Shown here in pieces: positions 49,521 to 62,969 of a stretch of 64,000 bases of DNA (position 1 is the first letter of the stretch; every line of letters starts with the position of its first letter). The translations under genes and the position numbers were made by a program. The notes beneath the pieces were generated by a model. The model searched no databases. It was not told the DNA's origin and worked only from the letters and a program-made list of their open reading frames with translations. The stretch lies in the NCBI GenBank assembly GCA_946699065.1, contig CAMPDV010000130.1, positions 248,001 through 312,000 of the forward strand, read 5' to 3'. Origin of the DNA: Loxodes magnus. Taxonomy: Eukaryota; Ciliophora; Karyorelictea; Loxodida; Loxodidae.

Positions 49521-50984
49521 TAATTCCTATTTGTTAATTATAAAGAAATATCTAATTAATAAATTTTATATTTTCTATCCCATAAAATCCCCCTCATGTT
49601 ATATAGCACAATAAATCCTTTTCTCAATCTGAAACCTTGAATATATACTTCTCTAATAATATTTAAGTATATTATAATCATTAGACTGGCTATTAGTTAT
49701 TTAGTAAATAATTTATGGATGACCTTGAAATCAAAGCTTTAAAATATTATACTTACTAAATCTTTTTTTTTTTTGCATATTCTAATCTAAAAATTTTTTC
49801 TTTATTCAGACATTAATGGACCGAAAAAATTGAGACCAGGAAATGGAATAAGAAAGAAAATAATATAATAAAATAAACTACAGAAGTATCAACTGTTTAA
49901 GTAAGTATACCTTTTAAAAGGATTAACAAGACATAAGCTTAAGCAACTTTTCATTACTTAAAATCCTAATTAAACTTAAGAAAATATTATATTTTAAGCT
50001 GAAAAAAGATGAATAAATCGGTGTATTGGATTAAAAGCTTTGAAACAATATTATATTTCAAGCTTTAAAAGAAATGTAAGTATTTATTAAAAAGTTGGAG
50101 TTATATCCTTAAATGATTTTGGTTTAGAATCATAATATTTATTCTTAGTAAAAGAAATTGATTTCATATCCTAAAATTTTTAGCAACCAATCTTTTAAAT
50201 TTTTGTTATTATAAAAAAATTTTAAAGCAAGTTTGACAGCCTTTATTGTAAAGTATATTAAAAGCCAGTTATCTAGTGCTATCGTTAATGATATTACAAA
50301 TATTTTAATGCAAGAAGGATTTTTAAGGTAGATTATTTATTATTGGAATACCTCACATTTTTTTATATGTAATAGAAGATTCTTTTGATAGATGAAAATT
50401 TCAGATCAAAAGTGTTTTAATGATTAACTATTTTTGCAAAGTTGGTTAGATCCAATTTCGTTTTTTGACTAAAAATAATCCACTAAATATATTTTCCCAC
50501 TATTAAATTCCAGTCTACTAATAGAATAAAAGTAGATACCTAATTTATCTATTTTTAGTTTATTCTTCTTTTCTTTTATTTTCCTATTAATGTAATTATT
50601 ATTAATCTTATAAGCCTTTTCTATTAAACCTTTATAAAGGAGTAAACTTATATTCTTGATGTAATCACAGAGACTAATATAAATATAATCTTATCTATTT
50701 CAAATATTAAAGCAGATTATGTAAATATTTTAGATCTTGTATTTGAGAGAAAAATATAAAAGGCTAAGAAAAGGGAAGCAAAAGAGAATAAGAGTTCTCT
50801 TTAGGTTTGAAAAGGTTTATATAAAAGATATTTCCTTTTTTCTTAAAGGAGAAACACCTTCTAAAGTGATTCTTGTAATCATTAAGGACAATTTTATAAT
50901 TCATTATTCTAGATAAAGAATAAAGTTTTGGAAATTAAATAAGATAAAGGTCAGAAGTTCAACTTAATAAAGGCTATTAAAGAT
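49521..50984. other. AT-rich spacer, no gene recognised
   Basis: Contains a T run near 49770. No coding frame, repeat copy or RNA gene supported. It ends at the boundary of segment A'. Confidence 0.45.
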
Positions 50985-50996
50985 AAAGTATGAAGA

Positions 50997-51068
50997 TGCC
51001 TCATGGTGTAACGGTTAGCACTTTGGACTTTAAATCCAGCAATCCGAGTTCGATTCTCGGTGAGGCAA
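50997..51068 (+). tRNA. tRNA-Gln (anticodon UUA), reads UAA
   Basis: Identical to the gene at 38283-38354 in inverted orientation; anticodon TTA at 51030-51032. Sequence homology to segment A stops about 12 bases upstream of the gene, so the tRNA marks the recombination junction with unique segment C. Confidence 0.93.
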
Positions 51069-51073
51069 TTTTT
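51069..51073 (+). terminator. Pol III terminator of tRNA-Gln
   Basis: TTTTT directly after the tRNA. Confidence 0.7.
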
Positions 51074-53354
51074 AATTAACAAATTTCTAGTTTTAATGTA
51101 ACTTTATCTTCTTAATATAATTACTAAAGCTCAATAGCTTTGTATTCATTCTTACGAACAACAAAGATTAATTAAAAGCCTAAACTGTTTGAGGTTTCGT
51201 TACTCACTCATAAACTTAGAAGCAGCTTCTAGATATAGATAACCCGCTTAGTTCCTAAAGGATATCGTTTATACTTTAATTCGACTTAATAAAGATTAAA
51301 TGAGCAAATTACAAGAAAAGGTATTAAGGTTAAATAGAATTAGCTAAGGAGAAAAAAGCTAATCTAAGACAAAATAATAAAAGCTTAAAGTTTAATTAAT
51401 TAATTTTAAAAGCTAAAGTTAGTAGAAAGGCTAATGATAGATTACTTAAAACTTCTCTATTTTAAAATAAAATATTCCAAACTTATCTCTATCAAGCTTT
51501 GCTATCAATTAATATAGCAAGCATAAAGCAAAACTAGGAAACTACTAAAATAGATATGAATTTATAATTAGACTAGCAATAATAAACTACTAAGTGTCAA
51601 TTATCTCTCTATTAATGGCTTTCTATACTCAAATCTTCCTATATTTTTAGTAAATCTTAATGCTCTTATATCCTATTCTTATCGAATCTAATTAAATGAA
51701 GGAGCCTTTAGCAAGAAGAGTAATAAAAAGGATATAAAGAGAGGTTTGGTTTTCTAGATTGAAATGAATAAGTTTAAAGCCAAAACTTCATAAAGGAAGT
51801 AAATGCAATAAACAGCATACTAAGATAAATTAAAATTGACTTAATAATTTAGCCAAAATAGAAATGAATAGATTACACTATATAATATTCTATATAATAA
51901 ACAATATCTATAATAATAGTAACCTAGTCATCATAATGTACTTATACTTAATTAGAACTATTAAGAGGATAATGATATAGCTACTAAATTAATAGAAATG
52001 CTATAGTTAATTAATATGACCATTAACTTTTAAGTTATTATTAATAATAGAATAAGCCATCAAATTGATGTAAGAGCTATTATAACTTAGAAATAGATAG
52101 ATGTAAAGGAAACTTTAAGCAATAGCAGCTTATCTTAAGATATTATAATTCCTATAAAATATTGTTAAAAATATCCTTTGCTTATTAAATGAAGCATAGG
52201 CTATTAAGCATAATCTAAGCATTTCTTAGTAATAAACTTAGTATTTTTTAATTATAAAGCAAAGGAAAATAAACTTCTATAAGTATTGTTTACATTTATA
52301 CTGTCAGAGAAAATAAGTTGTAAAAGTAAAATTTATAAGATAAATAGTATTTTAAGAGAGAACTAGGAAAGATCCTTAGATATTCTAGATAAAACTATAA
52401 AGAGTAAATATAAGAAAAGCTGCTTTAGTTTATATAATTGGAATCTTTTAAGGTAGAAAAGTGCTTTAGTTGCAAATCTATTTAATATAACTATTTAGTG
52501 TTTAAGTAATAGGAGCAAATGTAACTAAATAAGATAAATAGGAAAAGATATAGTAATGAAAGCTAGAAATTCAGCATAATACTTAAAAATAAAGCTACAA
52601 GATGCTTTAGATGATAAAATTCTTTAAACAAGGTTAAGCTTGTATCACTGTATCAATTCTATCAGTAGATTATATCTACTCTTCTAATCTTAAAATATCA
52701 TATATATTATGACCACTTGGTGGTATATGAAAAGTTCAGTAGATTAAATCTAAAAATGGTATCCATAAAAGGTAGTTGTAAGCCTAAATTAAAGCTAAAA
52801 TATTCTAGTAAGTTTGATACAAAGATAAGTAAATGATTATAAAGCTTTTACATATCTATAATAAATTTCTCCTTTAGGTATACTTTTAGATAATTAACCC
52901 ATAAAAATTAAAAGATAAGTAAGCTTTAAGAATTAGAAAATAATAATTTAGAGTATAATTTCTAGATAAATCTTGTAATATCAATAATAAAATATTTAAC
53001 TACACGTTGCTATAGAAAAATATAATTACTCTAGTTAGGAATTAATAAGAACATTGCTTGGAATGTAATAAGTCTGTTAAATTTCCTGCAATACAATCAT
53101 AAAAATTATAAACTTAAATAATTCAAATATTATTTCATTTTAAAAGAAATCTGAAGAGATTTAAAATAAAGCTTTATAATAAATTATGATAGAATAATAG
53201 TAACTTAAGTTTAGGTATATCTCACTCTTCCTAGATATAAGTATCAAATATTTATAGGCATTGTTATGATATGTTGTAGTTAAGATTTATATCTCTATTT
53301 AGACTTTAGAATTTATTCTTAATATACCATTTTAAAATCAGCAAATCATTTAAA
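51074..53354. other. tail block of segment A'
   Basis: Mirror of 35997-38277; no gene seen. Confidence 0.5.
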
Positions 53355-53777
53355 TCAAGAAACTGTGTCTTTTGCACTCTGCTTGATCCACTTCTAGTAA
53401 CACTTCGAACAAAGTCCCTTCGCATGCATTGGTTTGTCCGTGTGTTTGCACTTCGTTGCTTTCTTTTATCTTCCTACTCTGAAGTAGCATGACATACATA
53501 GATTTTTGGCGTAATGCTTCTTTTAAGTATGTCCACACTTGTTTTGCTTCCTACTCTATCCATTACAATCTACTTTACCACTTTACTTCGTTACATCTAT
53601 TATACTCTAAAACGAACTACTATTTTCCTCTACTTTAATATTCTACGGAACGGGTAAGTTTTTACTCGAAGGCCAGTTAGAAGAGAAAGTCAACATGCCG
53701 TTTTACCCTAAAAGACTTGGCATACCTACAAGTACGCTTTACTTTGGAAAGCACTATTATCTAGGTTGAGGTTCCAT
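53355..53777 (-). CDS. small two-module zinc-finger protein, copy 7
   Basis: Mirror of copy 5: 140 residues, ATG at 53775-53777, TGA at 53355-53357, all zinc ligands kept. Confidence 0.82.
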
Positions 53778-56492
53778 ATTATAAGAGAAGGTAAGTACTT
53801 TGGTTTTTAAACTAACTAATTAAACTAAAAATAGTTAGAAGCACTAATGTATTCACTGTTATTTACTTGGTAATAAAACTAATATAAGTATATTGCTTTT
53901 CTATTTTCTAACTATAATCAAAGTACTTAAGGTAAAGAAGCAATAAAAGTTATAAATGCTAAATATATTTCTAATAGATACCTAAAGCTAAAGTTTTCAG
54001 CTTCTATACAAGAATGTATTTAAACAGTAAGCTTTTCTTTGCTTTTAACAAAAGAATGATAATTACTTAGACTTGTATGTTGAAGTTAAGTTTTATTGTT
54101 GTGATTTAAATAAGCGAAATGAGATAAAGTGCTAAATAGTTGATAATTAAGCTTTTAATTAGATAAAGATATATTAAATAAGAAAATAAAAGACTTTAGT
54201 GAAAGAAGATAATACACTACAGTTTAAAATGTAAGATGATTTAAAGAGCTATTAGACATAAACTTAATAATTATTTACATAGTATCTAAAAATTTGATAA
54301 TACAAGTTAAAGCAGAGAAATTATTATTTTAGAAACAGCTAAGAGTTGTAATTTAAGATAAAGCTATTTTTCCATAATCAAAAATTTAGAAGTTTAAGTA
54401 TAATAAATATAAAAAAGATAAGGAAAAAGGAAAATTAAGTTTAACTATTTTGTGGTAAAGCAATAATTAAATCTGACTCATACTAAACTTAAAGCTAAAA
54501 AGAATTCTTAAAACTTTTGCTCTTAAATGTAAAAAGATCTAGTAATAAAAAATAAAAATTTAGCTATTAAAACAAAAACTCTAAGGCTCTAGATGATAAA
54601 AAGACCTTTTAATACCTTAAATTAAGTTTATGAACTCAATTGATATTGGTTATGACCTCTTTATAAATAGTCAGTTTAAAGTTTATTTTCTATTTAATAA
54701 GTTTAAAATTATAAGAAGTGTATATACCTAAAGTGATATCTAATTGTAGCTTGGAAGGCATTTCAGTTACATTAGCAACAAAGAAAGATGAAAATTAAAT
54801 AATAATTAAGCAAATAATAATAGATATAGAATAGTAAAGCATAATATATAACTATTTACAGCTATGTCCAATCTATGATAAATGCAATTAAGATATGAAA
54901 CATAAAGAATTTTTAGTACTCAGCTTACTTTACTTAAATTCTTAGTTTAAGTTATTAAATTAATTTACATTCTAACTGAGTTACTCTTTTATAATATCTT
55001 CTGATTTGTACCTTGCTATGTAAGAAGAAGGTAAGTTGTCCTTATATTCAAAGATATACTAAAATATTTAAGCGACTGAGTTTGTAGTAATTAAATTAGA
55101 TCGGAGATGAATTATTTATCTGATTCTTCTATCTTTATTCGTAAGATTTATTTGGTATCTCTTAACTTATAATCTATCACCTGTAAAGCTACAATCTTAA
55201 GTTACTTAATTTTATTTTACTTTCTAACTTTTTGACTATAACATAATCTGGACTTTTTAGTTATGTCTTCTAAATAACTTTTAGCAAAGGAATATAACTT
55301 TCTTTACAATCTTATTAGAAATAATATAATCTATAGTGGCTTTATTAAAAAAGCTTGTAAGAACCAAAGCATCTAAGCAATAAAACTTATTCACTAAGAC
55401 TAATTTAATAAAGAAACTAGGATAAACTTAACTAAGTATGGTTAAAGATAAGTCACTTAGATGTGTTTCTAGATACTAGCAAAGCAGTCTAGTTAAATTA
55501 TATAAAAATGACTTTCTAATTTATCATAAAAAATAATTATAATAAAGAAATGCTATTAGTACCTGATAGAGAGATATAGCATCATATCTTAGCTATAAAG
55601 GAAAGCTTAATTATTAAATACTTTAATTAAGTTATAAACTTAGCTTATAGCTGCTAGATAAACTAGCTAGTTGCTTAGCTAAAATAATTAAATTAAACCT
55701 TTAACTGTTCTTTTTCTGGTTAACTATTATAAGTCTAAGCAGAAAGATAAAGTAGAGAGCTATAAAATATGCTATGATTACATCAATAAAGCTAAAATAA
55801 AAAGAAACTAACATATCATTGTAATAACTTTAAGTGACTTGCTTCAATTCTTAAATTATACCTCTATAAAATAATAAAAGATTGCTAAAAGGAAATAAAG
55901 TAACTTAAAGCAATATCTAACTATATAAAAGTGAAGCTGATTGATTTCTATCTAAATTAATTATTTAAGTTGCTTTCTTCTAAGATAATTCCCTTATATC
56001 ACTAAAATACTGAAAACTTTAAGATTAGTAGGTTTATTTAGTATCAAGGTATAACTATATTCATAGATGTGAAAATTATGACTTTGAAATATAAATTCCA
56101 ATTAAAAATAATAGAAACAAATATCTAAATATAACTAATAAAATCTAATTAAAGACAATATATCAAATGCTAGTTAAAGAACTTTACTTTTTATTTATTT
56201 CTTAGGTTTGGAACATTAAAACAAAAATATAATATAAATGTATATATAATTATCTAATTTATAGTTATACCTTTAATTAAATGGTATTTGGAAAGGATTT
56301 AAAATAAAGCTTTATAATAAATTATGATAGAATAATAGTAACTTAAGTTTAGGTATATCTCACTCTTCCTAGATATAAGTATCAAATATTTATAGGCATT
56401 GTTATGATATGTTGTAGTTAAGATTTATATCTCTATTTAGACTTTAGAATTTATTCTTAATATACCATTTTAAAATCAGCAAATCATTTAAA
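53778..56492. other. non-coding unit spacer of segment A'
   Basis: Mirror of 32859-35573. AT-rich DNA of the 3,138-bp unit without recognised gene. Confidence 0.5.
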
Positions 56493-56915
56493 TCAAGAAA
56501 CTGTGTCTTTTGCACTCTGCTTGATCCACTTCTAGTAACACTTCGAACAAAGTCCCTTCGCATGCATCGGTTTGTCCGTGTGTTTGCACTTCGTTGCTTT
56601 CTTTTATCTTCCTACTCTGAAGTAGCATGACATACATAGATTTTTGGCGTAATGCTTCTTTTAAGTATGTCCACACTTGTTTTGCTTCCTACTCTATCCA
56701 TTACAATCTACTTTACCACTTTACTTCGTTACATCTATTATACTCTAAAACGAACTACTATTTTCCTCTACTTTAATATTCTACGGAACGGGTAAGTTTT
56801 TACTCGAAGGCCAGTTAGAAGAGAAAGTCAACATGCCGTTTTACCCTAAAAGACTTGGCATACCTACAAGTACGCTTTACTTTGGAAAGCACTATTATCT
56901 AGGTTGAGGTTCCAT
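56493..56915 (-). CDS. small two-module zinc-finger protein, copy 8 (junction copy)
   Basis: 140 residues, all ligands kept. Downstream flank is of segment A type (mirror of copy 4, including its ACCGATGC variant), while the flank beyond 56995 is of segment B type (mirror of the upstream of copy 6). It shares TGC at Cys110 with copy 5, not copy 4. So this gene is a recombinant at the A'/B' junction. Confidence 0.83.
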
Positions 56916-56995
56916 ATTATAAGAGAAGGTAAGTACTTTGGTTTTTAAACTAACTAATTAAACTAAAAATAGTTAGAAGCACTAATGTATTCACT

Positions 56996-59251
56996 ATTAA
57001 GCTTCATTCTAATTAAAGCTAGCTGCTTTATAATAAATTTCTATTCTAACTATAAAAATTTATGATTTAAGATAAGTTTCTGAATAAAGCAATAAAGGTA
57101 TTTGCTCTAAAATATTGGAATAGTATTAAGAATAGGCTTATACAGTTATTATTTTTAGAAGTTAGAATTATTTTTAGAGGTATAAAGTTAGATAAAGTTA
57201 AAGATGTTTTTATTACATTGTATAGTTAAATATAATTATGATATAGAAAAATTAATTTAATTTAATAGTTTATAGTCAAATTTATTTAGGTGAAACAGCA
57301 AAACAAGACATAAGAAAGAGAATTATTAGGAGATTGCTGAAAGAAATTTATATCTTCCTAAAGTATGCATATTTGGAAAAAAGCCATTTTAAAAATAGTT
57401 AAACACAATTAACAGAATAATAATTTAATAAGCATCAAGAGCTAAAATAAACAGACTTAATAAAGTTAAAATAGAAATTTATTATAATAATGACTTTTAG
57501 TGTTTAGAGGATCAAACAAAAATAATAAAAACTTTGAAATAAAAAGAAAAGTTCAGTTCTAAAACAATTTTTCTAAGCTAATTTATCAAATAAAATTTAT
57601 GCTTAGAAGAAAAATTTTTACTCATTAATGATACAAGCCACTTTGCGCTCAAAATTTAGATTTAAATTCTAAAGCGACTAAGCTGGTTTATTACTATATT
57701 ATGCTTTATTGAAAAGCTAATTGCTTAATAATTTTCATAGATTATATAATTTATTGTGATGATTCTTAGATTTTTGATTTTTGTTTTCTAAATTAAGTTC
57801 ATAAATAAAATTTCTCTTTTTGTGTTTATTTCATAAATTTATTACTTTAAATGAATTAAAATTAATTACAACTTAGTTATTTTTCTTTTTACTGATTTTT
57901 TATGAGTAAATCAAGTTTTAACTTGCTTGGTTCAAATGCAAAGTTTTATTTTTATTTTTTAACTATAAAACTATTAAAGTTTATCCTTTTTTGTCATCTC
58001 TGCTATTCTTCCTCATATTAAATTTTCTTAATATATAGTAAACTTTTTTCATAATGATTAACCATTTTCCTACTATATTATTCCCATATCTCCTTAAAGG
58101 TTTGCAAGTCTTAGTTAACATATAATAAAATAATACTTATATTAAAACTAAATGCTATTTAATATTAAATTATACTTAGATGCTTATAAGCAATTTGAAG
58201 AAATAGCTTTAGATTATTTTTATACAAGATTATAACTTCTAAATAGAGATTGAGTCTTTAATATGCTGTTTTAAATTAAGCTTTATTTAAGTATTAGCTA
58301 CTTAACTCTTTGATGCTATTAATTAAATATTTATATATTTTAAAGTTAGATAACTAGATAAAGATATCTATAAGTATGTATGTTTAATACTTTTGCTCAT
58401 ATGCTATATGTCTATTCTATTATTACTCTTATAGAGATTATTAGATATTTTCTTTACTAATGCTATAAGTAACTAATTTAGTGGTTTGATTTATATTGTT
58501 CAACTTTATAAGTTTATTTCAATTTTATTCAGTCTGCTATTTAGACTCTATTGCAATGCCTATTAATCCTAAGCTTTAGAGCTTTTCTATAGTTATATTG
58601 AGAGCTAATATATTAATTATCCTAGGCTTTCAGGAGCTTGGCATGTCTATGTTTCGTATTAACTAGAAAATTGTAATGATTTGACCTTTGAGTTTGTTAC
58701 TAGTTTTATATCTAACTTATTGATGTAGAATTTACTTTCTATAGCTGAGCTTTTATTAAAGCTTCTCTTCTATTTAAAAATAATTTTTAAGGAAAGAGCA
58801 ATAATTAGAATGATAAGTCAAAGAGAATTACTAGCAATCTCTTTATTAAGTAAATATATCCTAATATATCCTAAAGATTCCATAACTCTAATATATTTAA
58901 CTTTTATTCTCGTTTTTATTCCTATATGGAGCGTTCTCTTTGCTATTTCTACTTAATACAGTTTTCTTAGCTTTAGGTGTTTATACTTTTAAATTTCAAC
59001 TGTTAGTTCTTATAAAAATGTTATATCTTCAAATCATTCTTCCCATGCATTTCTTTCATCCTAATAGTTAGAAAATTTGTAAAAGGCTTATTAAACTTAT
59101 TCTGCGATATTTCTAATTATGAAGCATAAAGTAATTGCTAGCCTTATATCCTTATTATATCCTTAGTCTATCTCCTTTATCCAAGGCTATCATTAAATCT
59201 TGCTCTAATTACAATTAATTATCATTTTACATTTCTATTAAAATCCAAAAA
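56996..59251. other. non-coding spacer of segment B'
   Basis: Mirror of 42073-44210, plus the 116-bp insertion at 58685-58800. No gene seen. Confidence 0.5.
58685..58800. other. 116-bp insertion relative to segment B
   Basis: The flanks GTAATGATTTGA and ATAATTAGAATG are adjacent in segment B (about 42530). The insert has no obvious terminal repeat and no TA target duplication, so it could be an insertion here, a deletion in the other arm, or an internal eliminated sequence kept in one arm. Confidence 0.7.
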
Positions 59252-62200
59252 ATGAGTAACTTATTAAAATCACCTCATAGCAAACTTTGCCTTTTATGCA
59301 AGAGAAATGAAGCACACTACAAAGAATTTCTGCAGTGTAGCCATAAATTATGCTTAGATTGCTATAAAACTACATTTCTCTAAAAGATAGCCAAGTACGA
59401 GACTGCTTAAATCTAGAAATTTACGTGTCCAGTGTGTAGATAAAAGTCTTCAATTTAAGATCCAGAACTTTTTTAGTTACTCAATGTTGATCAAGGAAAG
59501 AGTGGAATTTAATAGGTTAAAAAGGAAGAAGAGAAAAGATAGGAATCTTTAAGTATGAGTGAGTATTAAACGTAAATTTAATGCTAAAACTGTGAATTTA
59601 ACAATAAGGAAATTAGAAAATTAAAGTAGCAGAACTAAGCTTTACAGTCTAGGATAGATATAATTAATAAAAATTCAAAAGAAAATCTTGATTAATTTGA
59701 ACCACTTAAATCTGAGAATGATCAGCTGAAGAAAAAAATTGAGTAACTAAAATAACAATTAGAGTAGCAAGTAAGTTTTAAATAATTTACAGGAAACAGC
59801 AAATGATAGGCTTTTGCTAGAACAAAATTCTTCTGTTGTCAATATAAATAAGCAAAGAGAGTATAACTAATAGTACTAGGAAAAACTTCAAAATCTCTAA
59901 ATGAAGTTAGAAGAGGAAAAAAATAAATTTTAGAAGCTAAATTAGAATTATTAAATCTAGCATAATTCATGAAACGAACAGATCAATTAGCTACAAATAA
60001 AGAACTAGGAAATGGAAAAATAACTAAATAATTTGAAGCTTGAAATATAATAGAAAGATAAGAAAATATAGCAGTTAAGTGCCAAGTAAAATGATATAGA
60101 AGTTGTTAGTTAAACTACGCAAAAGTCAGAAAATTAAACAGTTTCTCTGAAAAAATAAAATGAAAATCTAGAATAAGAAAATTTTACGTTGAAAAAAACT
60201 TAGAATGAACTATAAATTTAGATTAAAGCTCAAGATTTGAATTTGAAAAACTTAGAAAAAACAATTCAAAATCTAGAGCAAGAAAAAGAGGAGATAAATA
60301 ATTCATTGACGAAGTGTTAAATATAAATAAGAGAATACAAAGAAAAGATTCAGTAGTTAAAATTAGAAAGAAGTAATGAATCTGAAACTAAACAGCTTTA
60401 GTAATAAATTCAGGAGATGTAGTAAAACCTTCAAATGTATTAAAATCAGTTCCAGTAGACAAAATAAGAAAAAGAGTATATTTTAATATGGTTTGAAGAG
60501 ACTAATAAAAAAGTAATTAAGTTAGAATCTTAAATATCAGATTAAGAAAAGCTAAAAGAAAAGATATCCCTGCTAGAAATCTAATAAGAAGAAATAAAAT
60601 GCCAGGTGGATTAAAAAGAATAGGAAAATTAAGAACTGAAAACTAAGCTTACTTTAGAGTTATAAAATGTTAAATAAATAAAAGATGAAAAGCAAAAACT
60701 GGAAAACGAAAGAAATCATTGAAAAGAGTAGTCTGAATAGTCGAGTTAACAAACAAGAGATTAATCTTAACTAGAAAATAGTGAGTAAACAAGAGATCCC
60801 TCATAATTAGAATAGCTGATTGAAAAAATAAGTGAATATGAAGCAAAAAATTCTCAGCTTGAAGATGTAAAAGATAAACTTTAGGAACAATTGAAACTTA
60901 TGCAAGTAAATGTAAAAAAAGCTTAAGAAGAGAATTAAGAACAAAAAAGTTAAATCGATAATATAAATGAATTTATTTAAAACAACACATGTGAAATATC
61001 ATACTTAAAAGAATAGTAGCAAGTTATGGAAAAAGAACTATAACAAGTAAAAGATGAAAAAGAAGCTTTAAAAACAGAATTACTAGATAAGTAGAAAATA
61101 TGCTAAGATTATGAAGTCTAGGCTAGATAAATGCAAGCAAGAATAACAGTATACGATTAGTAGGTTACGGAGTTACAAAATAAGCTTAACAATCTTCAAT
61201 AAAATGGATAGATTTCTGTATCTTAATATCCTTAAGGAGTTAAATAATGAAATGCAAAATCAGTTTAAAATCAAAATCTGCCTATTATTTCATAAGATAA
61301 CAGCCAATCTCAAGATTCATATGGTATGCCACAAATAAAACAAATATAATCTCGTAAAAATTTAGTTAACTTAATGGATGAATACAAGCATAGTGAAAAT
61401 ATAAAAGGAGCTTTGAAAAATCTACAGTTTAAGTATAATTCTTATAGAAATGTTAGAGGAGATGGAAATTGTTATTTCCGAGCAGTAGGCTTTGCTTATT
61501 TAGAGCATTTGCTAAGAATCACTACTTCAATTTAACACCTTTAAGAATTTATACTGAAGCTAGAGAGAAACAAAGGATATTACTAAACGAGACCTAATCA
61601 TTAAACTAATAGTCACGAGATATTAAGAAATACCTTTTTATGTTTGCTAAGAAAGCTAGAATAGTAAAAGCTTTAGAACAATAAATTCTTAATTCAGTAT
61701 TTAACTGAGGAATTATAATAAAACAAGGATAACTAAGATGAAGCTTTAGTTTGACAAATGCGATGCATCACTGCTAACTACTTAGAAGCACATAGGGATT
61801 ATTTTGAAGGGTTCTGTCAAATTAATTATGGATAGCTGATTAAAGAAATATTGACCATGGGCAAAGAAGCAGATGGGTTAGGAATTGGTCCACTGCAAGT
61901 AGTCTTTAAGGTAAAAATAGAAATAGTAACTATAGATAGGAACTACCCAGAAGCGTTATCTTTTGAATAAATGAAAATATCTGGTTTTTGTCCCTTAATT
62001 TATATTTTATACAAGCCAGGACATTATGATATTATATACTCTAGAGAATAATCAAATGCAGATGGATTTGATGAATTTAAGGAAATTTTTACAGGAAGGC
62101 TAACCATACCACCAGGCTATAATCCTCAAATTCCAGGTTTTCCTTTTTACATTCAAGTAAATGAAAATGGATAAGAATGTCCAAAGGACGAGAATAAAAT

Positions 62201-62543
62201 GTTCCAAATTCAATATCACACAAACTACATGAGCACAATAGAAACTAAGAGTTAGATAGATAAGCTTCAACAGTAAGAATATATGCTAATAAAATGTGAA
62301 ACCTGCAAATAGTAAATAGAATAAATAAGCATCGTCTAACTACAATGCTAGCATAAAGTATGCAAATTCTGCTTAGAGGATAAAATTGAACAAGATACTA
62401 ATGGAAAAATTATTCGAAAGCAAATGGATCTTGGAAAAAAAGCGAGCTGCACCTAGTGTAATCGTGTTTTGACAAATCAAGAAATTCAAGAAGTATTTGG
62501 AAAGGAAAAGTTTGAGAAGGCTTTACAAGAGAGTAGAAAATGA
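59252..62543 (+). CDS. RING / coiled-coil / OTU protease / RING protein, copy 2
   Basis: 1,089 residues after removing one 22-nt intron (59771-59792). RING 1 ligands: C13, C16, C29, H31, C34, C37, C59, C62. Residues about 70-700 are Gln/Lys/Glu-rich coiled coil. The OTU domain (about 705-925) has the catalytic GDGNCYFRAV with Cys733 and PGHYDIIY with His917, the pattern of otubain-type (peptidase C65) deubiquitinases. RING 2 ligands: C1008, C1011, C1025, H1027, C1030, C1033, C1059, C1062. Four Trp are TGA (residues 233, 483, 659, 827) and one is TGG; none lies in the last 260 residues before the terminal TGA 62541-62543. Known family roles: RINGs recruit E2 enzymes, OTU domains cleave ubiquitin. 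One chain with both suggests ubiquitin-chain editing, as in A20, but the arrangement differs. Start ATG 59252 immediately precedes the RING. Confidence 0.92.
59771..59792 (+). other. 22-nt spliceosomal intron
   Basis: Canonical ends GTAAGT...TTTACAG between the codons for Gln and Glu. Reading through would leave the coiled-coil frame; removal joins two long coherent frames and makes the total length divisible by three. Confidence 0.87.
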
Positions 62544-62969
62544 GAACTATTTCCATTTAATTGATTGAAGGTTTTTTGAATTACTAATCTTAAATGATAA
62601 AATTAAAGCTTTAAAATGAAAAACCTAATTTATATGATTATTTAGATATTTATTAGCAAGTATCAAATTAGGCCTATGCGAGTTGTCTTTATGCTCTTTT
62701 TAATTTATAGTTGTAGATTGGTTGTTTATGTCTAGGATTATTTAGCCCAGAATGCCACCTCACTTCGATATTTAAATAAGATTTTATTTGTATAAATTTG
62801 TCTAAAATCCCTTTTAGTTTATACTATAAATAAGTATCTTTATATGCTTCTAGTCTAGTAATTAATCTATAATAAGCAAGATAAAAAGATACTAAGTCTA
62901 GAGTTTTTTCCTTTAAAATGAAGCGATAAATTAAGATATTTAAGGGATTATTAAGAGAAAGTATGAAGA
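62544..62969. other. spacer between OTU gene and tRNA-Gln
   Basis: Mirror of 38355-38780. AT-rich, no gene; must hold the 3' end signals of the OTU gene and any upstream elements of the tRNA. Confidence 0.5.

Larger units (their letters stand above)
50985..56995 (-). repeat. segment A', inverted copy of 32356-38366
   Basis: Reverse complement of segment A with constant coordinate sum 89351. It begins just before the tRNA-Gln and ends just upstream of the outer zinc-finger gene, where it switches into segment B' sequence. Confidence 0.9.
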
